Positions 28,661 through 40,574 are shown, numbered from the stretch's first letter. The stretch: 46,008 bases of DNA from Clostridium sartagoforme AAU1 (GCF_000401215.1 NZ_ASRV01000149.1:1-46008); one strand, 5' to 3'. Notes: a model not told the origin generated them from the sequence alone. A program made the numbers and translations.

Positions 28661-28870
28661 ATAATTCAGCTCTAGCTGAATTATGGGAAATTTGATTTTT
28701 TAAACTCCTTAGGAGTTTATTCCTTAATTCTTTCACTTTTTTCATTTTTCCCATAACTCAGTTTATCTGAGTTATCCCCTTAACTCTTTCACTCTTCCCT
28801 TCTTCCCAACTCAGCTTGTCTGAGTTATTTCCCTAACTCTTTCACTTTTTCATTCCTTAATTTTTCCCAT
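28661..28870. repeat. Tandem palindrome-plus-spacer repeats between yhfT and php
   Basis: Four short perfect palindromes with different stems: 28661-28684 (ATAATTCAGCT stem), 28701-28719 (TAAACTCC), 28753-28775 (ATAACTCAG) and 28808-28826 (AACTCAG). The last three are each followed by a similar spacer of the form CCTTAACTCTTTCACTTTT-CATT-TTCCC, giving a unit of about 55 bases. At 28621-28658 the complement of the spacer appears, so the whole gap can fold back. No gene is present. Confidence 0.72.
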
Positions 28871-28872
28871 TC

Positions 28873-30165
28873 CTACTTAGGTACTACATATAATCCAACT
28901 AAGTATAATACGTTTATTAATATACCCACTGCTATTGCTCCTACTGGACCAACCGCCATGTCTACTATTGGTTTCTTTGAAGTTTTATTTAATACATATA
29001 ATCCAACTACTACGAATAATCCAAGTCCTGGTGCCATAGCTTGTGCAGCCATCATACCACCTATTAATAAAGCCACTTCTAAAACCTTACTCATTGCAGT
29101 TCTTATGTTGTCTCCACATTTTCTAACTCCTGGGAACTTGTCCATAAGCTTAGCTAATCCATCTAAGAAATAAATTTCTAAAGCCATCACTGCTGCTCCT
29201 GCAACAAATGCTAATATTGGGTTTCCTATTAAGAATCCAACAACAAATACAAATGTCATACCTGCTGGTGCATATACTCCAGTTGAAATTGCAGTAGTTG
29301 CAACTAGTGGTATAAATCCTATACCTCTTGCAAATGCTGTCATTGCAGCTTCAGTTGTCTTTCCTTCTGCTAAAAGATTTAAGCTTATTGGGTCTCCAGC
29401 TACTAAACTAAGGCTTGTTGCTGCTGATACTAATCCACCCATTAATGCTAATATAGGTAAATTCTTTTTAATCTTCTTAACTCTTTCAGCAAAAATTGCT
29501 GCTAAATCAATTTGTGGTGCATTTGGATCTGCTTTTTCTTGCATCGCGAAAATTATCATGATTATCATACCTGCAAGTAATGCCATACCTTCTTGATCCA
29601 ATTTAATTTTAGCTGCACCACCATTTACAGCAAAAGTTCCATAAATTGCAGTAATTTGTCTTACTAATAAAGCAATTATTCCTGTAAGGAAACCTTTTTT
29701 AATTCCAAATTGATAAGAAACAACAAGTGCTGGGAATACTGCAAAAGCAACTGTTATTGGAGTTCCAACTTGTCCTAATGCACCTAAGAAATTAACTGGT
29801 AACTTTGCAAATAAATCAACTACAATTTGTAGTCCATAAACTATACCTACTCCATAAAGAGCTCCTACTACCCCTGATATAACTAGTCCTTTTTTGCCAC
29901 TTGGACAGAAAGAACCTATAATATCAGTACCTAATAATATACTGTGAATTAATATAATGGATGCAGCTATTGATACTGGAATACCAAAACCTATAACTAA
30001 TCCAAAGCTAATTGCAAAAGATGTTGCTGCTAAAGCTTTCTTGTCCATTCTTCCTTCTAAGTATTCTGGAACTATAGCTCTAAACCCATCATTGAAAACA
30101 GCTATACCTGCATTTGCTAATATTGCTGCTAGTGCACCTAAAAGTGCTACAACTACGTATTGCAT
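28873..30165 (-). CDS. yhfT: YhfT-like multi-pass transporter
   Basis: 430 residues with about 11-12 membrane helices and little else; the N-terminus is QYVVVALLGALAAILANAGI, and GTDIIGSFCPSGKKG lies in a cytoplasmic or re-entrant loop. It matches the YhfT family by length, composition and neighbours. With the small YhfU just upstream it probably forms a substrate carrier. The YhfU/YhfT pairing and the PRD protein in the operon make a PTS-like link possible, but no phosphorylatable motif was identified, so that is speculation. AGGAGG precedes the ATG. Codon content is richer in Gly/Ala than its neighbours because of the membrane composition. Confidence 0.88.
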   Translation of the reverse strand: MQYVVVALLGALAAILANAGIAVFNDGFRAIVPEYLEGRMDKKALAATSFAISFGLVIGFGIPVSIAASIILIHSILLGTDIIGSFCPSGKKGLVISGVVGALYGVGIVYGLQIVVDLFAKLPVNFLGALGQVGTPITVAFAVFPALVVSYQFGIKKGFLTGIIALLVRQITAIYGTFAVNGGAAKIKLDQEGMALLAGMIIMIIFAMQEKADPNAPQIDLAAIFAERVKKIKKNLPILALMGGLVSAATSLSLVAGDPISLNLLAEGKTTEAAMTAFARGIGFIPLVATTAISTGVYAPAGMTFVFVVGFLIGNPILAFVAGAAVMALEIYFLDGLAKLMDKFPGVRKCGDNIRTAMSKVLEVALLIGGMMAAQAMAPGLGLFVVVGLYVLNKTSKKPIVDMAVGPVGAIAVGILINVLYLVGLYVVPK

Positions 30166-30233
30166 AAATAATACCTCCTAAAATTTTTTATAATAAATTT
30201 AAATGAAAACTGATTGATTTTTATAATTTACTT

Positions 30234-30590
30234 CTATAGTAAATACTTAAGTATTACTGGTATAACTTCTTCTGCATGTTGTGCTGTAAATCCATATGCT
30301 TTTTTTCCTGCTTCAACTTCTGCTTTTATTTCTGCTTCACTTCTAATATTTCCTGGCATTGATACAGTTGCACATTGGTTCATTCCAAGTAATGCTATTG
30401 CCATTGCAAGTGCTCCACCGCCACCAGTGTTACATGCACCTAAATAAAAATCTGCTGTTCCTGTTTTTATTGCCATCGCTGCTTCTATATCACTTTTGAT
30501 TTCAATTGTCACTTTGTCTCCTGCTACTTTGGCAATTATGTCTGCTACTCTTTGTTTGTCTATTTGTCCGCCTACTACTATTCTTTTCAT
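30234..30590 (-). CDS. yhfU: YhfU-like DUF2620 protein
   Basis: 118 residues, soluble, of the DUF2620/YhfU family: KRIVVGGQIDKQRVADIIAK, then AAMAIKTGTADFYLGACNTG followed by GGGALAMAIALLG. The glycine-rich segment may be a ligand-binding loop. It is always found beside YhfT in the clusters I know, so it may be a soluble partner of the transporter. GGAGGAA precedes the ATG at 30590; yhfT starts 69 bases downstream. Biochemical role unknown. Confidence 0.88.
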   Translation of the reverse strand: MKRIVVGGQIDKQRVADIIAKVAGDKVTIEIKSDIEAAMAIKTGTADFYLGACNTGGGGALAMAIALLGMNQCATVSMPGNIRSEAEIKAEVEAGKKAYGFTAQHAEEVIPVILKYLL

Positions 30591-30702
30591 TTTTTATTCC
30601 TCCCATATTTTAAAATTTCTCTTTTTAAGTTTTAGTATTAGCTTTTGCATTAAGTTTATTTATTATTAAATTTTTCTATCTTGTCATACATTAAGTTATT
30701 AA

Positions 30703-31047
30703 TTAAAGTAAAGTACAAACATGCATTACTATAAAATCAAACTCTGATTCTGGAATTTCACCTAAGATATTCTCTAAATCCCTTGCTACTAACACAGCTT
30801 TTTCATAATTTTTATCTTCCTTTAAAGATTGCGCTACAACCTCTTCTAGCTTATTTACCAAATCATTATTTTCAATTCTTGATAAAGCAGAGCACAAATG
30901 AGTTATGAACATAGCTGAATTTTCTTCTAAAAGCTTTATTCCCCTTTTTTCTTCAAAGTATTCTATAACTTTTATAACTTTATCATAGTTATCTTGTGAT
31001 AATTGTCCTGCGTCTCTTAGTATGTTTAATCTTAATGTTAAATCCAT
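30703..31047 (-). CDS. yhfY: YhfY-like PRD-domain protein
   Basis: 114 residues that look like a single PTS regulation domain: LRLNILRDAGQLSQDNYDKV, then a helix with EKRGIKLLEENSAMFITHLC (conserved His of PRDs) and a C-terminal EFDFIVMHVCTLL with a second His. There is no DNA- or RNA-binding domain, so it would have to act through a partner, perhaps YhfZ or the transporter. The ATG at 31047 is selected by GGAGG directly upstream; an in-frame start seven codons earlier overlaps that site. It is the second gene of the operon. A repeated dyad (31063-31078) lies just in front of it. Confidence 0.82.
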   Translation of the reverse strand: MDLTLRLNILRDAGQLSQDNYDKVIKVIEYFEEKRGIKLLEENSAMFITHLCSALSRIENNDLVNKLEEVVAQSLKEDKNYEKAVLVARDLENILGEIPESEFDFIVMHVCTLL

Positions 31048-31062
31048 CTTCAAACCTCCAAT

Positions 31063-31078
31063 GTACATTTTTTTGTAT
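31063..31078. promoter_or_regulatory. Candidate YhfZ operator, downstream copy
   Basis: GTACATTTTTTTGTAT, identical at 14 of 16 positions to GTACAATATTTTGTAT at 32045-32060 in front of yhfZ. It lies between yhfZ and yhfY, just upstream of the yhfY ribosome binding site. Assignment to YhfZ is an inference from position. Confidence 0.5.
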
Positions 31079-31097
31079 TTTGATGCTTACAATACCC

Positions 31098-32024
31098 CTA
31101 ATATTGAGGCATTATTTGCTTGTCTATAACTGATTTTTGATATTCCTTCACATCTTCTACATTTAATACTCTAGAAAAAAGTGCTGGAACTATAGAATTT
31201 CTTCTGTTAGAAATTATAACTGCTTCTGTATCTTTAATATTTTTACTTTCTCTATTTATTGGAATAAACTTAATATCATCTTTTCTATCTTCAATATCAT
31301 CTAAATTCCAAATTGCTGCATCTATTTTATTTTCCTTTATAGCTGTCATAAATTGACTGTAGCTTAGAGGAATATATTCTACTTCTATTTCATCAAAATA
31401 TATTTTTGTTAGCATAAATTGGTCTATAGATGAATTATCTATCCCAACTCTTGTTCCTTTTTTGAATTCACCTTTAAATTCCTTTGAAACAACTATTATA
31501 TGTTCATTAACATAACTAAAATCTCCAAAGCTTTTAACTATTTGGATTTGTTTATTATTCTCTAAATAATAATCTGCTGTTAACCTTGAAGTTACTGCAA
31601 AATCATATCTGCCATCTTCTAATGCCTTTAATCTATGATTAGATCCTCTCATAAATGCAAGATTTGTATTTACTCCATTATCATTTAAACATTTATAAAT
31701 TCCAGTTGCCAATCCTTCATATCTTTTTGAATATGGTAATGGCATAACCCCTACTAATGACTTTATACCTGTAAGTTCTAGAAGTCTTATATAGTCTATA
31801 TTCTGAATAAAAGTTCCTAAATGTCCTCTTGATTCTAAAGTTATTGCACCATGCTCTTTTAAGAATTTTAAGGCAGATTGTATTGTTCCTCTTGCTGTAT
31901 CATAGCTTTCAGAAAGTTCTGCCACAGTTTTTATTCTATCACCTACATTTAAGGGTAAAAATTCAACTGCTAAAGAAGTAATTGCTATTCCAAGCTTTTG
32001 CATAAGCTTATTATGAACATCCAC
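31098..32024 (-). CDS. yhfZ: YhfZ-like transcriptional regulator
   Basis: 308 residues: an N-terminal winged helix-turn-helix (about residues 10-75, with TVAELSESYDTARGTIQSAL as GntR-like recognition region) and a C-terminal periplasmic-binding-like effector domain (VGVMPLPYSKRYEGLATGIY, YDFAVTSRLTADYY, DAAIWNLDD). This two-part form matches YhfZ. Translation starts at GTG 32024 behind GGGGGTGA. First gene of the yhf operon; its own promoter has a dyad at the expected transcription start, so autoregulation by the pathway's substrate is plausible. Ligand unknown. Confidence 0.88.
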   Translation of the reverse strand: MDVHNKLMQKLGIAITSLAVEFLPLNVGDRIKTVAELSESYDTARGTIQSALKFLKEHGAITLESRGHLGTFIQNIDYIRLLELTGIKSLVGVMPLPYSKRYEGLATGIYKCLNDNGVNTNLAFMRGSNHRLKALEDGRYDFAVTSRLTADYYLENNKQIQIVKSFGDFSYVNEHIIVVSKEFKGEFKKGTRVGIDNSSIDQFMLTKIYFDEIEVEYIPLSYSQFMTAIKENKIDAAIWNLDDIEDRKDDIKFIPINRESKNIKDTEAVIISNRRNSIVPALFSRVLNVEDVKEYQKSVIDKQIMPQY

Positions 32025-32044
32025 CTAATCACCCCCGATTTAAC

Positions 32045-32060
32045 GTACAATATTTTGTAT
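32045..32060. promoter_or_regulatory. Candidate YhfZ operator at the yhf promoter
   Basis: GTACAATATTTTGTAT, a dyad with arms TACAA and TTGTA. It begins about six bases downstream of the -10 box at 32067-32072, where a repressor would block transcription start. A near copy occurs at 31063-31078. Confidence 0.55.
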
Positions 32061-32066
32061 ATTTAT

Positions 32067-32095
32067 AATATAGCATCTTTTGATTACCTTTACAA
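32067..32095 (-). promoter_or_regulatory. Promoter of the yhf operon
   Basis: On the minus strand TTGTAA (32090-32095) and TATATT (32067-32072) are spaced by exactly 17 bases. The predicted start is close to 32060, followed by the dyad and the GGGGGTGA ribosome binding site of yhfZ. Confidence 0.6.
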
Positions 32096-32115
32096 GAGTA
32101 TTTTTAAAATATTTT

Positions 32116-32180
32116 ATTTCCAATTTTTTGGACCCCAGGGGTAATAGCTCTATTACCCCTGGGGTCCAAAAATTGGAAAT
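32116..32180. repeat. Palindromic element, full hairpin copy 1, after the kinase gene
   Basis: An almost perfect 29-base inverted repeat (left 32116-32145, right 32152-32180) with one bulged T and the loop AGCTCT; the core is TTTTTGGACCCCAGGGGT. It begins at the first base of the kinase stop codon and separates the sugar-use operon from the yhf promoter, so it may also work as a terminator. Confidence 0.85.
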
Positions 32181-33929
32181 TATTCTTTTATAGGTAGTAA
32201 AATTGTCACTGTGGTTCCTTTATTTAATTTACTTTTTATTTCTATTCCATATTGATTCCCGTAAATAAGCTTAATCCTGCTATCAACATTATTTACTCCT
32301 ATTCCACTAAAATGCTCATTTCTTGTTTCTCTCTTTTCTTTAACCTTTTCTAAAGTTTCTTCTTCTATTCCAACTCCATTATCATATATTTCTATTTTTA
32401 TATCTTCACCTTGTTCTTTTATAAATACTTGAATTTTTCCTTCTTCGTCAGATGGAAAACCATGAAAAAATGAATTTTCAATGAATGGTTGTAAAATAAG
32501 CTTAGGAACTAAATATCCATTACATTCAGGCATTATAAAATATTCCACCTTAATCCTATCCCCATATCTAATATTATTTATAAAACATAATTTTTATATT
32601 TTCTATTTCTTCTTCTACTGTTATAAACTCATCTGTCTTACTAATGGTATTTCTAAGCAGGCTAATAAATGAATCAAGTGCTGATATTGATTTTTCATTA
32701 CTGCCTTGCCATATAAGCCATTTTATACTTGATAATGTATTAAAAATATAATGTGGATTTATTTGCATTTGCAAAGCATGAATTTCTGCTTTTCTTTTTT
32801 CCTTTTGAGCTTTAACAAGTTCATTAACATATCTATTTAAGTCCTTTATCATATAGTTAAATGTAGATGAAAGTTCTTTAACTTCTCCTGGTCCTTTTAC
32901 TTCTATATATTCATCAAAGTTTCCATTTCTTACATTAGACATTTTTTCAGTAAGCAAATATAAAGGCCTTGTCATTTGCCTAACAATTAAAAATATTCCT
33001 ATTAAAATTCCTAAAGTTATTACAACGCAAATCAAAACTATTTTACTTACATCATACATTTTTCCTAGTGCTTTATAATTATCAACTGTTCCACATATGG
33101 TTAAATTACAATATGGCAATCTTTGAATTAATATTGTATTCTTTTTGTTATTATAACTCTTACTAAGTTCCTTCGATAACACTAACTCATCTATATTACT
33201 TCTAAATGATTCTTGAACTTGTCCGATATTCTCTTTTTTATTTGAAGATAAGACTTCATTATTTTCATTTAATAAAACTATATCATTTATTTCTAAAGTA
33301 AAATAATCATAGAATTTTTCAAAATCTTTTTCTTTTATTGTAAAATATATAATTCCATAAGGTTCCCCATCTTTCAAATTTAAAGCTTTTGTTATGACAA
33401 TTACTCCTTCATCCTTTGTTGATGATGTAAAACCTTTTTCTAAATAGTTATATATAATAGTTTTACTATTTTCTAATGCCTTCTTAGAAATATCCATATT
33501 CAATATTTCTTTTGGCCTCATAGTTAAAATTTCTGATCGATTAAAATAAGATTTTTCATTTAATCCTACTACTAAGACACTCATATCATAAGTGTTAGTT
33601 GATAAAGCTGATTTCATTTGATTTTTAACACTATATATAGTTGAAAAATTTTCTTTTGTTGATAAATCATTTGCAGTGAAAAAAAGTCTAAATGCTCTAT
33701 GTGAATTTACAGAATTTATTACTTTTACTAGTTCACCATGAAAATCATAAAGTTCATCATTTATCTCTTCAAATATTTTCTTTTGAGAATCACTATATGT
33801 ATCTGTAAAAATATTCTTAGATATATTAATTATAATGTAACTAATAGAAGCTGATACACAAATTACTCCTGCAACAACAACGCATAATATCTTAACAAAT
33901 AGACTATTCTTTATCAGCTTCTTCTTCAT
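32180..33929 (-). pseudogene. YesM-type sensor histidine kinase, frameshifted near the ATPase junction
   Basis: About 580 codons. A membrane helix near residues 12-33, an extracellular sensor region, a second helix and HAMP, then QINPHYIFNTLSSIKWLIWQ (phospho-His) and, after the break, PKLILQPFIENSFFHGF and the ATP-site DNGVGI. This is the HisK_7TM-free YesM/LytS type. The frame is lost between 32582 and 32595: adding one base to T5 32591-32595 and one to A4 32582-32585 yields ENIKNYVFINNIRYGD, which matches the family's YxxIxxxRYGD exactly; a one-base deletion also restores frame but fits less well. Its ATG overlaps the regulator stop by one base (TAATG). It should sense a sugar and phosphorylate the regulator at 33929-35470. 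Confidence 0.87.
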
Positions 33930-35470
33930 TACATTTCACTCTCCCTTGATTTTAATCGTCTGTAATTGCTTGGTGTATATCCTGTTATCTTTTTAAATAC
34001 TCTACAAAAATAACTATGATCTGAATATCCAACCATATTGCTTATTTCAGAAACATAAAACTTGTTCTGGAATAATAAATCACAAGATTTTTCTACTCTG
34101 ATTCTATTTAAATACTCTGAAAAACCTTCTTTACAATGATTGTTGAAATAATATGATAAATAATAATAATTAAAATTAAATACTCTTGAAATATCGCTTA
34201 ACTCAAGAGGTTCATTGTAATGCTCATTTATATACTCTAAAATTTCCTTAATTTTTTCTTCTTCAATACTAACTCTTTTAGAAATAATATCTTTAAGTTC
34301 TAATATTATTTTATCTATTTCTTTAATAAAATCTTGAGAATATGAAGTATTATCTATTCTTTTAAAATAACCTTGCCTTAGTTCCTCAGTTTCAATCTTA
34401 TAATTTTCTAATGTTACCAGAACATTATATAGCAAGTTCTTCACAAGATTCTTAAGCTTATATTCATCCATTTTCAAATTCACAGCATAATTAACATACT
34501 CATCTATCATATTAATTGCTGAATTGAATTCCTTATTTTTTATATAGCTTGAATATCTACTAGAATCAAATTTTTCTAACTTTTCTGTAGTCTTTAATTT
34601 CTCTGTGTTTAATAATATATCATTCTTATGGTAAAACTTATGAGACAAATATGGTATAAATTTTTCATTGTAAGCTTCTTTAACCTTGTAAATGTTATCA
34701 AACTTAGGGGTGATTATAAAAAGAACATTTTCTTTATTTATAATATTCTTCTCAAGATATTTTTCAATATTTTTTTCTATTTCATTTTCTTTGCTTATCT
34801 TGTAATTAATTATATTTAGAAAGATTTCATCATTTATCATTATCCTTAGATATTTGTAGCTCTTATTATTTAAGTAAAAATTCTCGGTTACTGTTTTTAT
34901 TCTTTTTATATCATCTTTATTTCTTCCACAAGCATGCTTTAAATTTATACCAAATATTCTAAAAGAGCTATATGGAAATATATCTATAAATTTATTGCTA
35001 TCTAATTTAGAATCAAAACCAAGTAAGTATCTTTCAATTAAATTATTGTAATAAACTTCTTCATTTTTAACCAATTCTAAACCTGGAATTCTATCAACAG
35101 CCTTTTTTAATGTTGCTAACAATTGACTTGGATTTAATGTTGGCTTTAAAATATAATCCACTGCTCCATTTAAAAGAGTACTTTTTACATATTCAAAATT
35201 ATCATAGCTACTTAAAATAATGATTTGTAAATCTGGATAATCCTTTTGTACCATTTTCGAAAAATCAACACCATTTAATATAGGCATAACTATATCACAA
35301 ATTATAATATCTGGTCTTAAAATTTCAATTAATTCCAAGGCTTCTTGTCCATTGCTTGCTTCTCCAACTATTGTAAAGCCTTCCTTCTCCCACTCAAGCA
35401 TATGCTTCATTCCTTGACGCATAATAAATTCATCTTCTACAATTAAAACTTTACAATAACCCTTTTTCAT
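33929..35470 (-). CDS. YesN-type response regulator with AraC output domain
   Basis: 513 residues: a receiver domain (residues 1-125; CKVLIVEDEFIMRQG, phospho-Asp in PDIIICDIVMPILNG, Lys in DYILKPTLNP), a long variable middle and a C-terminal AraC helix-turn-helix (ILEYINEHYNEPLELSDISR, then VGYSDHSYFCRVFKKITGYT). This is the usual partner of YesM-type kinases in sugar-uptake loci. GAGGAG selects the ATG at 35470; a TTG five codons earlier would overlap it. It probably activates the ABC importer and lacZ. Intact although its kinase is not. Confidence 0.92.
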   Translation of the reverse strand: MKKGYCKVLIVEDEFIMRQGMKHMLEWEKEGFTIVGEASNGQEALELIEILRPDIIICDIVMPILNGVDFSKMVQKDYPDLQIIILSSYDNFEYVKSTLLNGAVDYILKPTLNPSQLLATLKKAVDRIPGLELVKNEEVYYNNLIERYLLGFDSKLDSNKFIDIFPYSSFRIFGINLKHACGRNKDDIKRIKTVTENFYLNNKSYKYLRIMINDEIFLNIINYKISKENEIEKNIEKYLEKNIINKENVLFIITPKFDNIYKVKEAYNEKFIPYLSHKFYHKNDILLNTEKLKTTEKLEKFDSSRYSSYIKNKEFNSAINMIDEYVNYAVNLKMDEYKLKNLVKNLLYNVLVTLENYKIETEELRQGYFKRIDNTSYSQDFIKEIDKIILELKDIISKRVSIEEEKIKEILEYINEHYNEPLELSDISRVFNFNYYYLSYYFNNHCKEGFSEYLNRIRVEKSCDLLFQNKFYVSEISNMVGYSDHSYFCRVFKKITGYTPSNYRRLKSRESEM

Positions 35471-35504
35471 AATACCACTCCTCAAAACCTTCCATACTTT
35501 TTGG

Positions 35505-35556
35505 AATTTTTTGGACCCCAGGGGTCCAATTAATTGGTCCCCTGGGGTTCAAAAAT

Positions 35557-35558
<2 letters not shown>
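35505..35558. repeat. Palindromic element, full hairpin copy 2, after lacZ
   Basis: Arms 35505-35531 and 35532-35558, the inner part GGACCCCAGGGGTCC itself nearly palindromic, with no loop beyond CCAATTAATTGG. A few mismatches distinguish the arms. It starts at the lacZ stop codon and ends 35 bases before the regulator start, a terminator-like position. Confidence 0.82.
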
Positions 35559-38718
<3,160 letters not shown>

Positions 38719-38750
38719 CTATACACTCCTCTTTATATTAGTATTTTGGT

Positions 38751-38802
38751 ATTTTCTGGACCTCAGGGGACCAATTTATTGGACCCCTGAGGTCCAGAAA
38801 AT
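38751..38802. repeat. Palindromic element, full hairpin copy 3, before lacZ
   Basis: A perfect 19-base inverted repeat (ATTTTCTGGACCTCAGGGG at 38751-38769, complement at 38784-38802) with a 14-base loop. Compared with copy 1 the left arm has CCTC for CCCC and the right arm carries the matching change GAGG, so pairing is conserved. It lies eight bases after the stop of the second permease. Confidence 0.85.
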
Positions 38803-38810
38803 TGGTAATT

Positions 38811-39665
38811 TTATCCCTTTACAGAACCTGTCATACCAGCAACAAAATGCTTTTGCATTAAGAAGAAGATTAATGCTGTAGGAAGTGTTGCAATTACAAC
38901 TGCAGTCATAATCATTCCATAGTCTGGGGTATATGATGATCCTAAAGCTGATATAACAAGTGGTAAAGTTCTTTTATCTGGTGATTGTAAAGCTATAAGT
39001 GGCCATAAATAATTATTCCAACTAGCCATAAATGTAACTATTGTTGCTGCTGCATAAGTTGATTTCATTGTTGGCATGTAAATTCTAAAGAATATAGCAA
39101 ATTCTCCAAGACCGTCTATTCTTGCTGCTTCTATTAAATCCTTTGGAAAAGTCTTTGTATTTTGCCTAAAGAAAAATATCAAAAAGGCTGTTGCAATTGA
39201 AATAATAATTACTGCTCCATGAGTATTTAATGATATTGTCTTTAGTCCTGGCACATTATTAAGCTTGCTAAATAATCTGAATAAAGGAACTATTAAAGCT
39301 GCAAAAGGTACCATCATAGATAGTAATATAAAATTAAATACTTTATCTCTAGTTTTAGTTTTATATACTTCAAATGCATATCCTGCTAGTGAAGAAACTA
39401 TCATGGCTAAGACTGTTGTAAGAACTGCAATTATTAATGAATTCTTAAATGCTGTCATATATTTAAGATCTGATCCTAAAAGACTTTTTAAGTTTTCAAA
39501 GAAATAGCTTCCTGGTATTAAAGTTCCTCTTGTTACATCAACTGATTTATTAGTTGTAGCTATAATCATCCAAATAAATGGGAAAATTGATACAAAAGAT
39601 AAAATAGTTAAAAATGAATATTTCAAAAAATTTATTACTCTGCTTTTTCCACTTTTTTTACTCAT
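38811..39665 (-). CDS. Sugar ABC transporter permease, MalG type
   Basis: 284 residues with six membrane helices and the permease EAA motif in EAARIDGLGEFAIFFRIYMP, which contacts the ATPase. The N-terminus (SRVINFLKYSFLTILSFVSI) and the C-terminal FVAGMTGSVKG are typical of carbohydrate uptake-1 family MalG-like permeases. It overlaps the upstream permease gene by eight bases behind AGGAGGAGA. No ATPase gene is present; such importers commonly borrow a shared MsmX-type ATPase. Substrate is probably a beta-galactoside or galacto-oligosaccharide, by the lacZ next door. Confidence 0.93.
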   Translation of the reverse strand: MSKKSGKSRVINFLKYSFLTILSFVSIFPFIWMIIATTNKSVDVTRGTLIPGSYFFENLKSLLGSDLKYMTAFKNSLIIAVLTTVLAMIVSSLAGYAFEVYKTKTRDKVFNFILLSMMVPFAALIVPLFRLFSKLNNVPGLKTISLNTHGAVIIISIATAFLIFFFRQNTKTFPKDLIEAARIDGLGEFAIFFRIYMPTMKSTYAAATIVTFMASWNNYLWPLIALQSPDKRTLPLVISALGSSYTPDYGMIMTAVVIATLPTALIFFLMQKHFVAGMTGSVKG

Positions 39666-40554
39666 CTTTATCTCCTCCTGCTTTTAATTGAATAAATGAT
39701 AGTATTACTATTATAAGAACTATTACATATGAAATTGCTGCTGCATATCCAAAATTCGGCGAATATTTAAATAATAAGTTATATATATATTGTGAAATAG
39801 TTATTGTTGCATTTGCTGGGCCTCCATTAGTTATATTCACAGTTTCATCAAATAATTGTAATGTTCCTATTGTTGAGTTTATTGTTGTAAACAAGATAAT
39901 AGGCTTTAATAATGGAAGTGTTATACATTTAAATCTCATAAAAGCATTTGCTCCATCAATTTCAGCTGCTTCATATATTGAATCATCAATTGATTGCATT
40001 CCTGCTAAGTAAAAGACCATATTGTAACCTGTCCATCTCCATGTTATTGCTATTATGATTAATAGTTTAGCCCATATAGGATGAGTAATCCATGCAATTG
40101 GTTGTGATATCATGTTAATTTTCATTAAAAATACATTCACAAATCCATCTGTTGCAAATAAACTTTTAAATATAATTGAGTATGCTACAAGTGATGTAAC
40201 ACATGGAAGAAATATCGCTGTTCTGAAAAATCCTCTTGCTTTTAATTTTTTATCATTTAATAGAGCTGATATTACAAGAGCTAAAATAATCATGATTGGT
40301 ACTTGAATCACTAAATATAATACCGTGTTAAATAATGCTTTTTTAAATGTTGAATCTGTAAGCATTCTTTTATAATTATCTATACCAACAAAACTTAGAT
40401 TATTACCCATTCCACTTTGTAATGATGTTATAAAGGCTTGTATCATTGGATAAAACACAAATACAGTTACTAGTATGATACTTGGTATAACAAATAACCA
40501 CGCTTTTCGATCTAATTTATAATTTATACTTCTATTGTTATTACTCCTCTTCAA
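39658..40554 (-). CDS. Sugar ABC transporter permease, MalF type
   Basis: 298 residues, six membrane helices, with AWLFVIPSIILVTVFVFYP near the start and the EAA motif EAAEIDGANAFMRFKCITLP; NGGPANATITISQYIYN is the usual pre-C-terminal segment. I place the start at a TTG (40554) because GGGGGAG lies seven bases upstream; an ATG at 40584 precedes that site. It is separated from the binding-protein gene by about 180 bases with two hairpins, which may set the protein ratio. Intact. Confidence 0.92.
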   Translation of the reverse strand: MKRSNNNRSINYKLDRKAWLFVIPSIILVTVFVFYPMIQAFITSLQSGMGNNLSFVGIDNYKRMLTDSTFKKALFNTVLYLVIQVPIMIILALVISALLNDKKLKARGFFRTAIFLPCVTSLVAYSIIFKSLFATDGFVNVFLMKINMISQPIAWITHPIWAKLLIIIAITWRWTGYNMVFYLAGMQSIDDSIYEAAEIDGANAFMRFKCITLPLLKPIILFTTINSTIGTLQLFDETVNITNGGPANATITISQYIYNLLFKYSPNFGYAAAISYVIVLIIVILSFIQLKAGGDKDE

Positions 40555-40574
40555 GTGTACTCCCCCTATACAAG

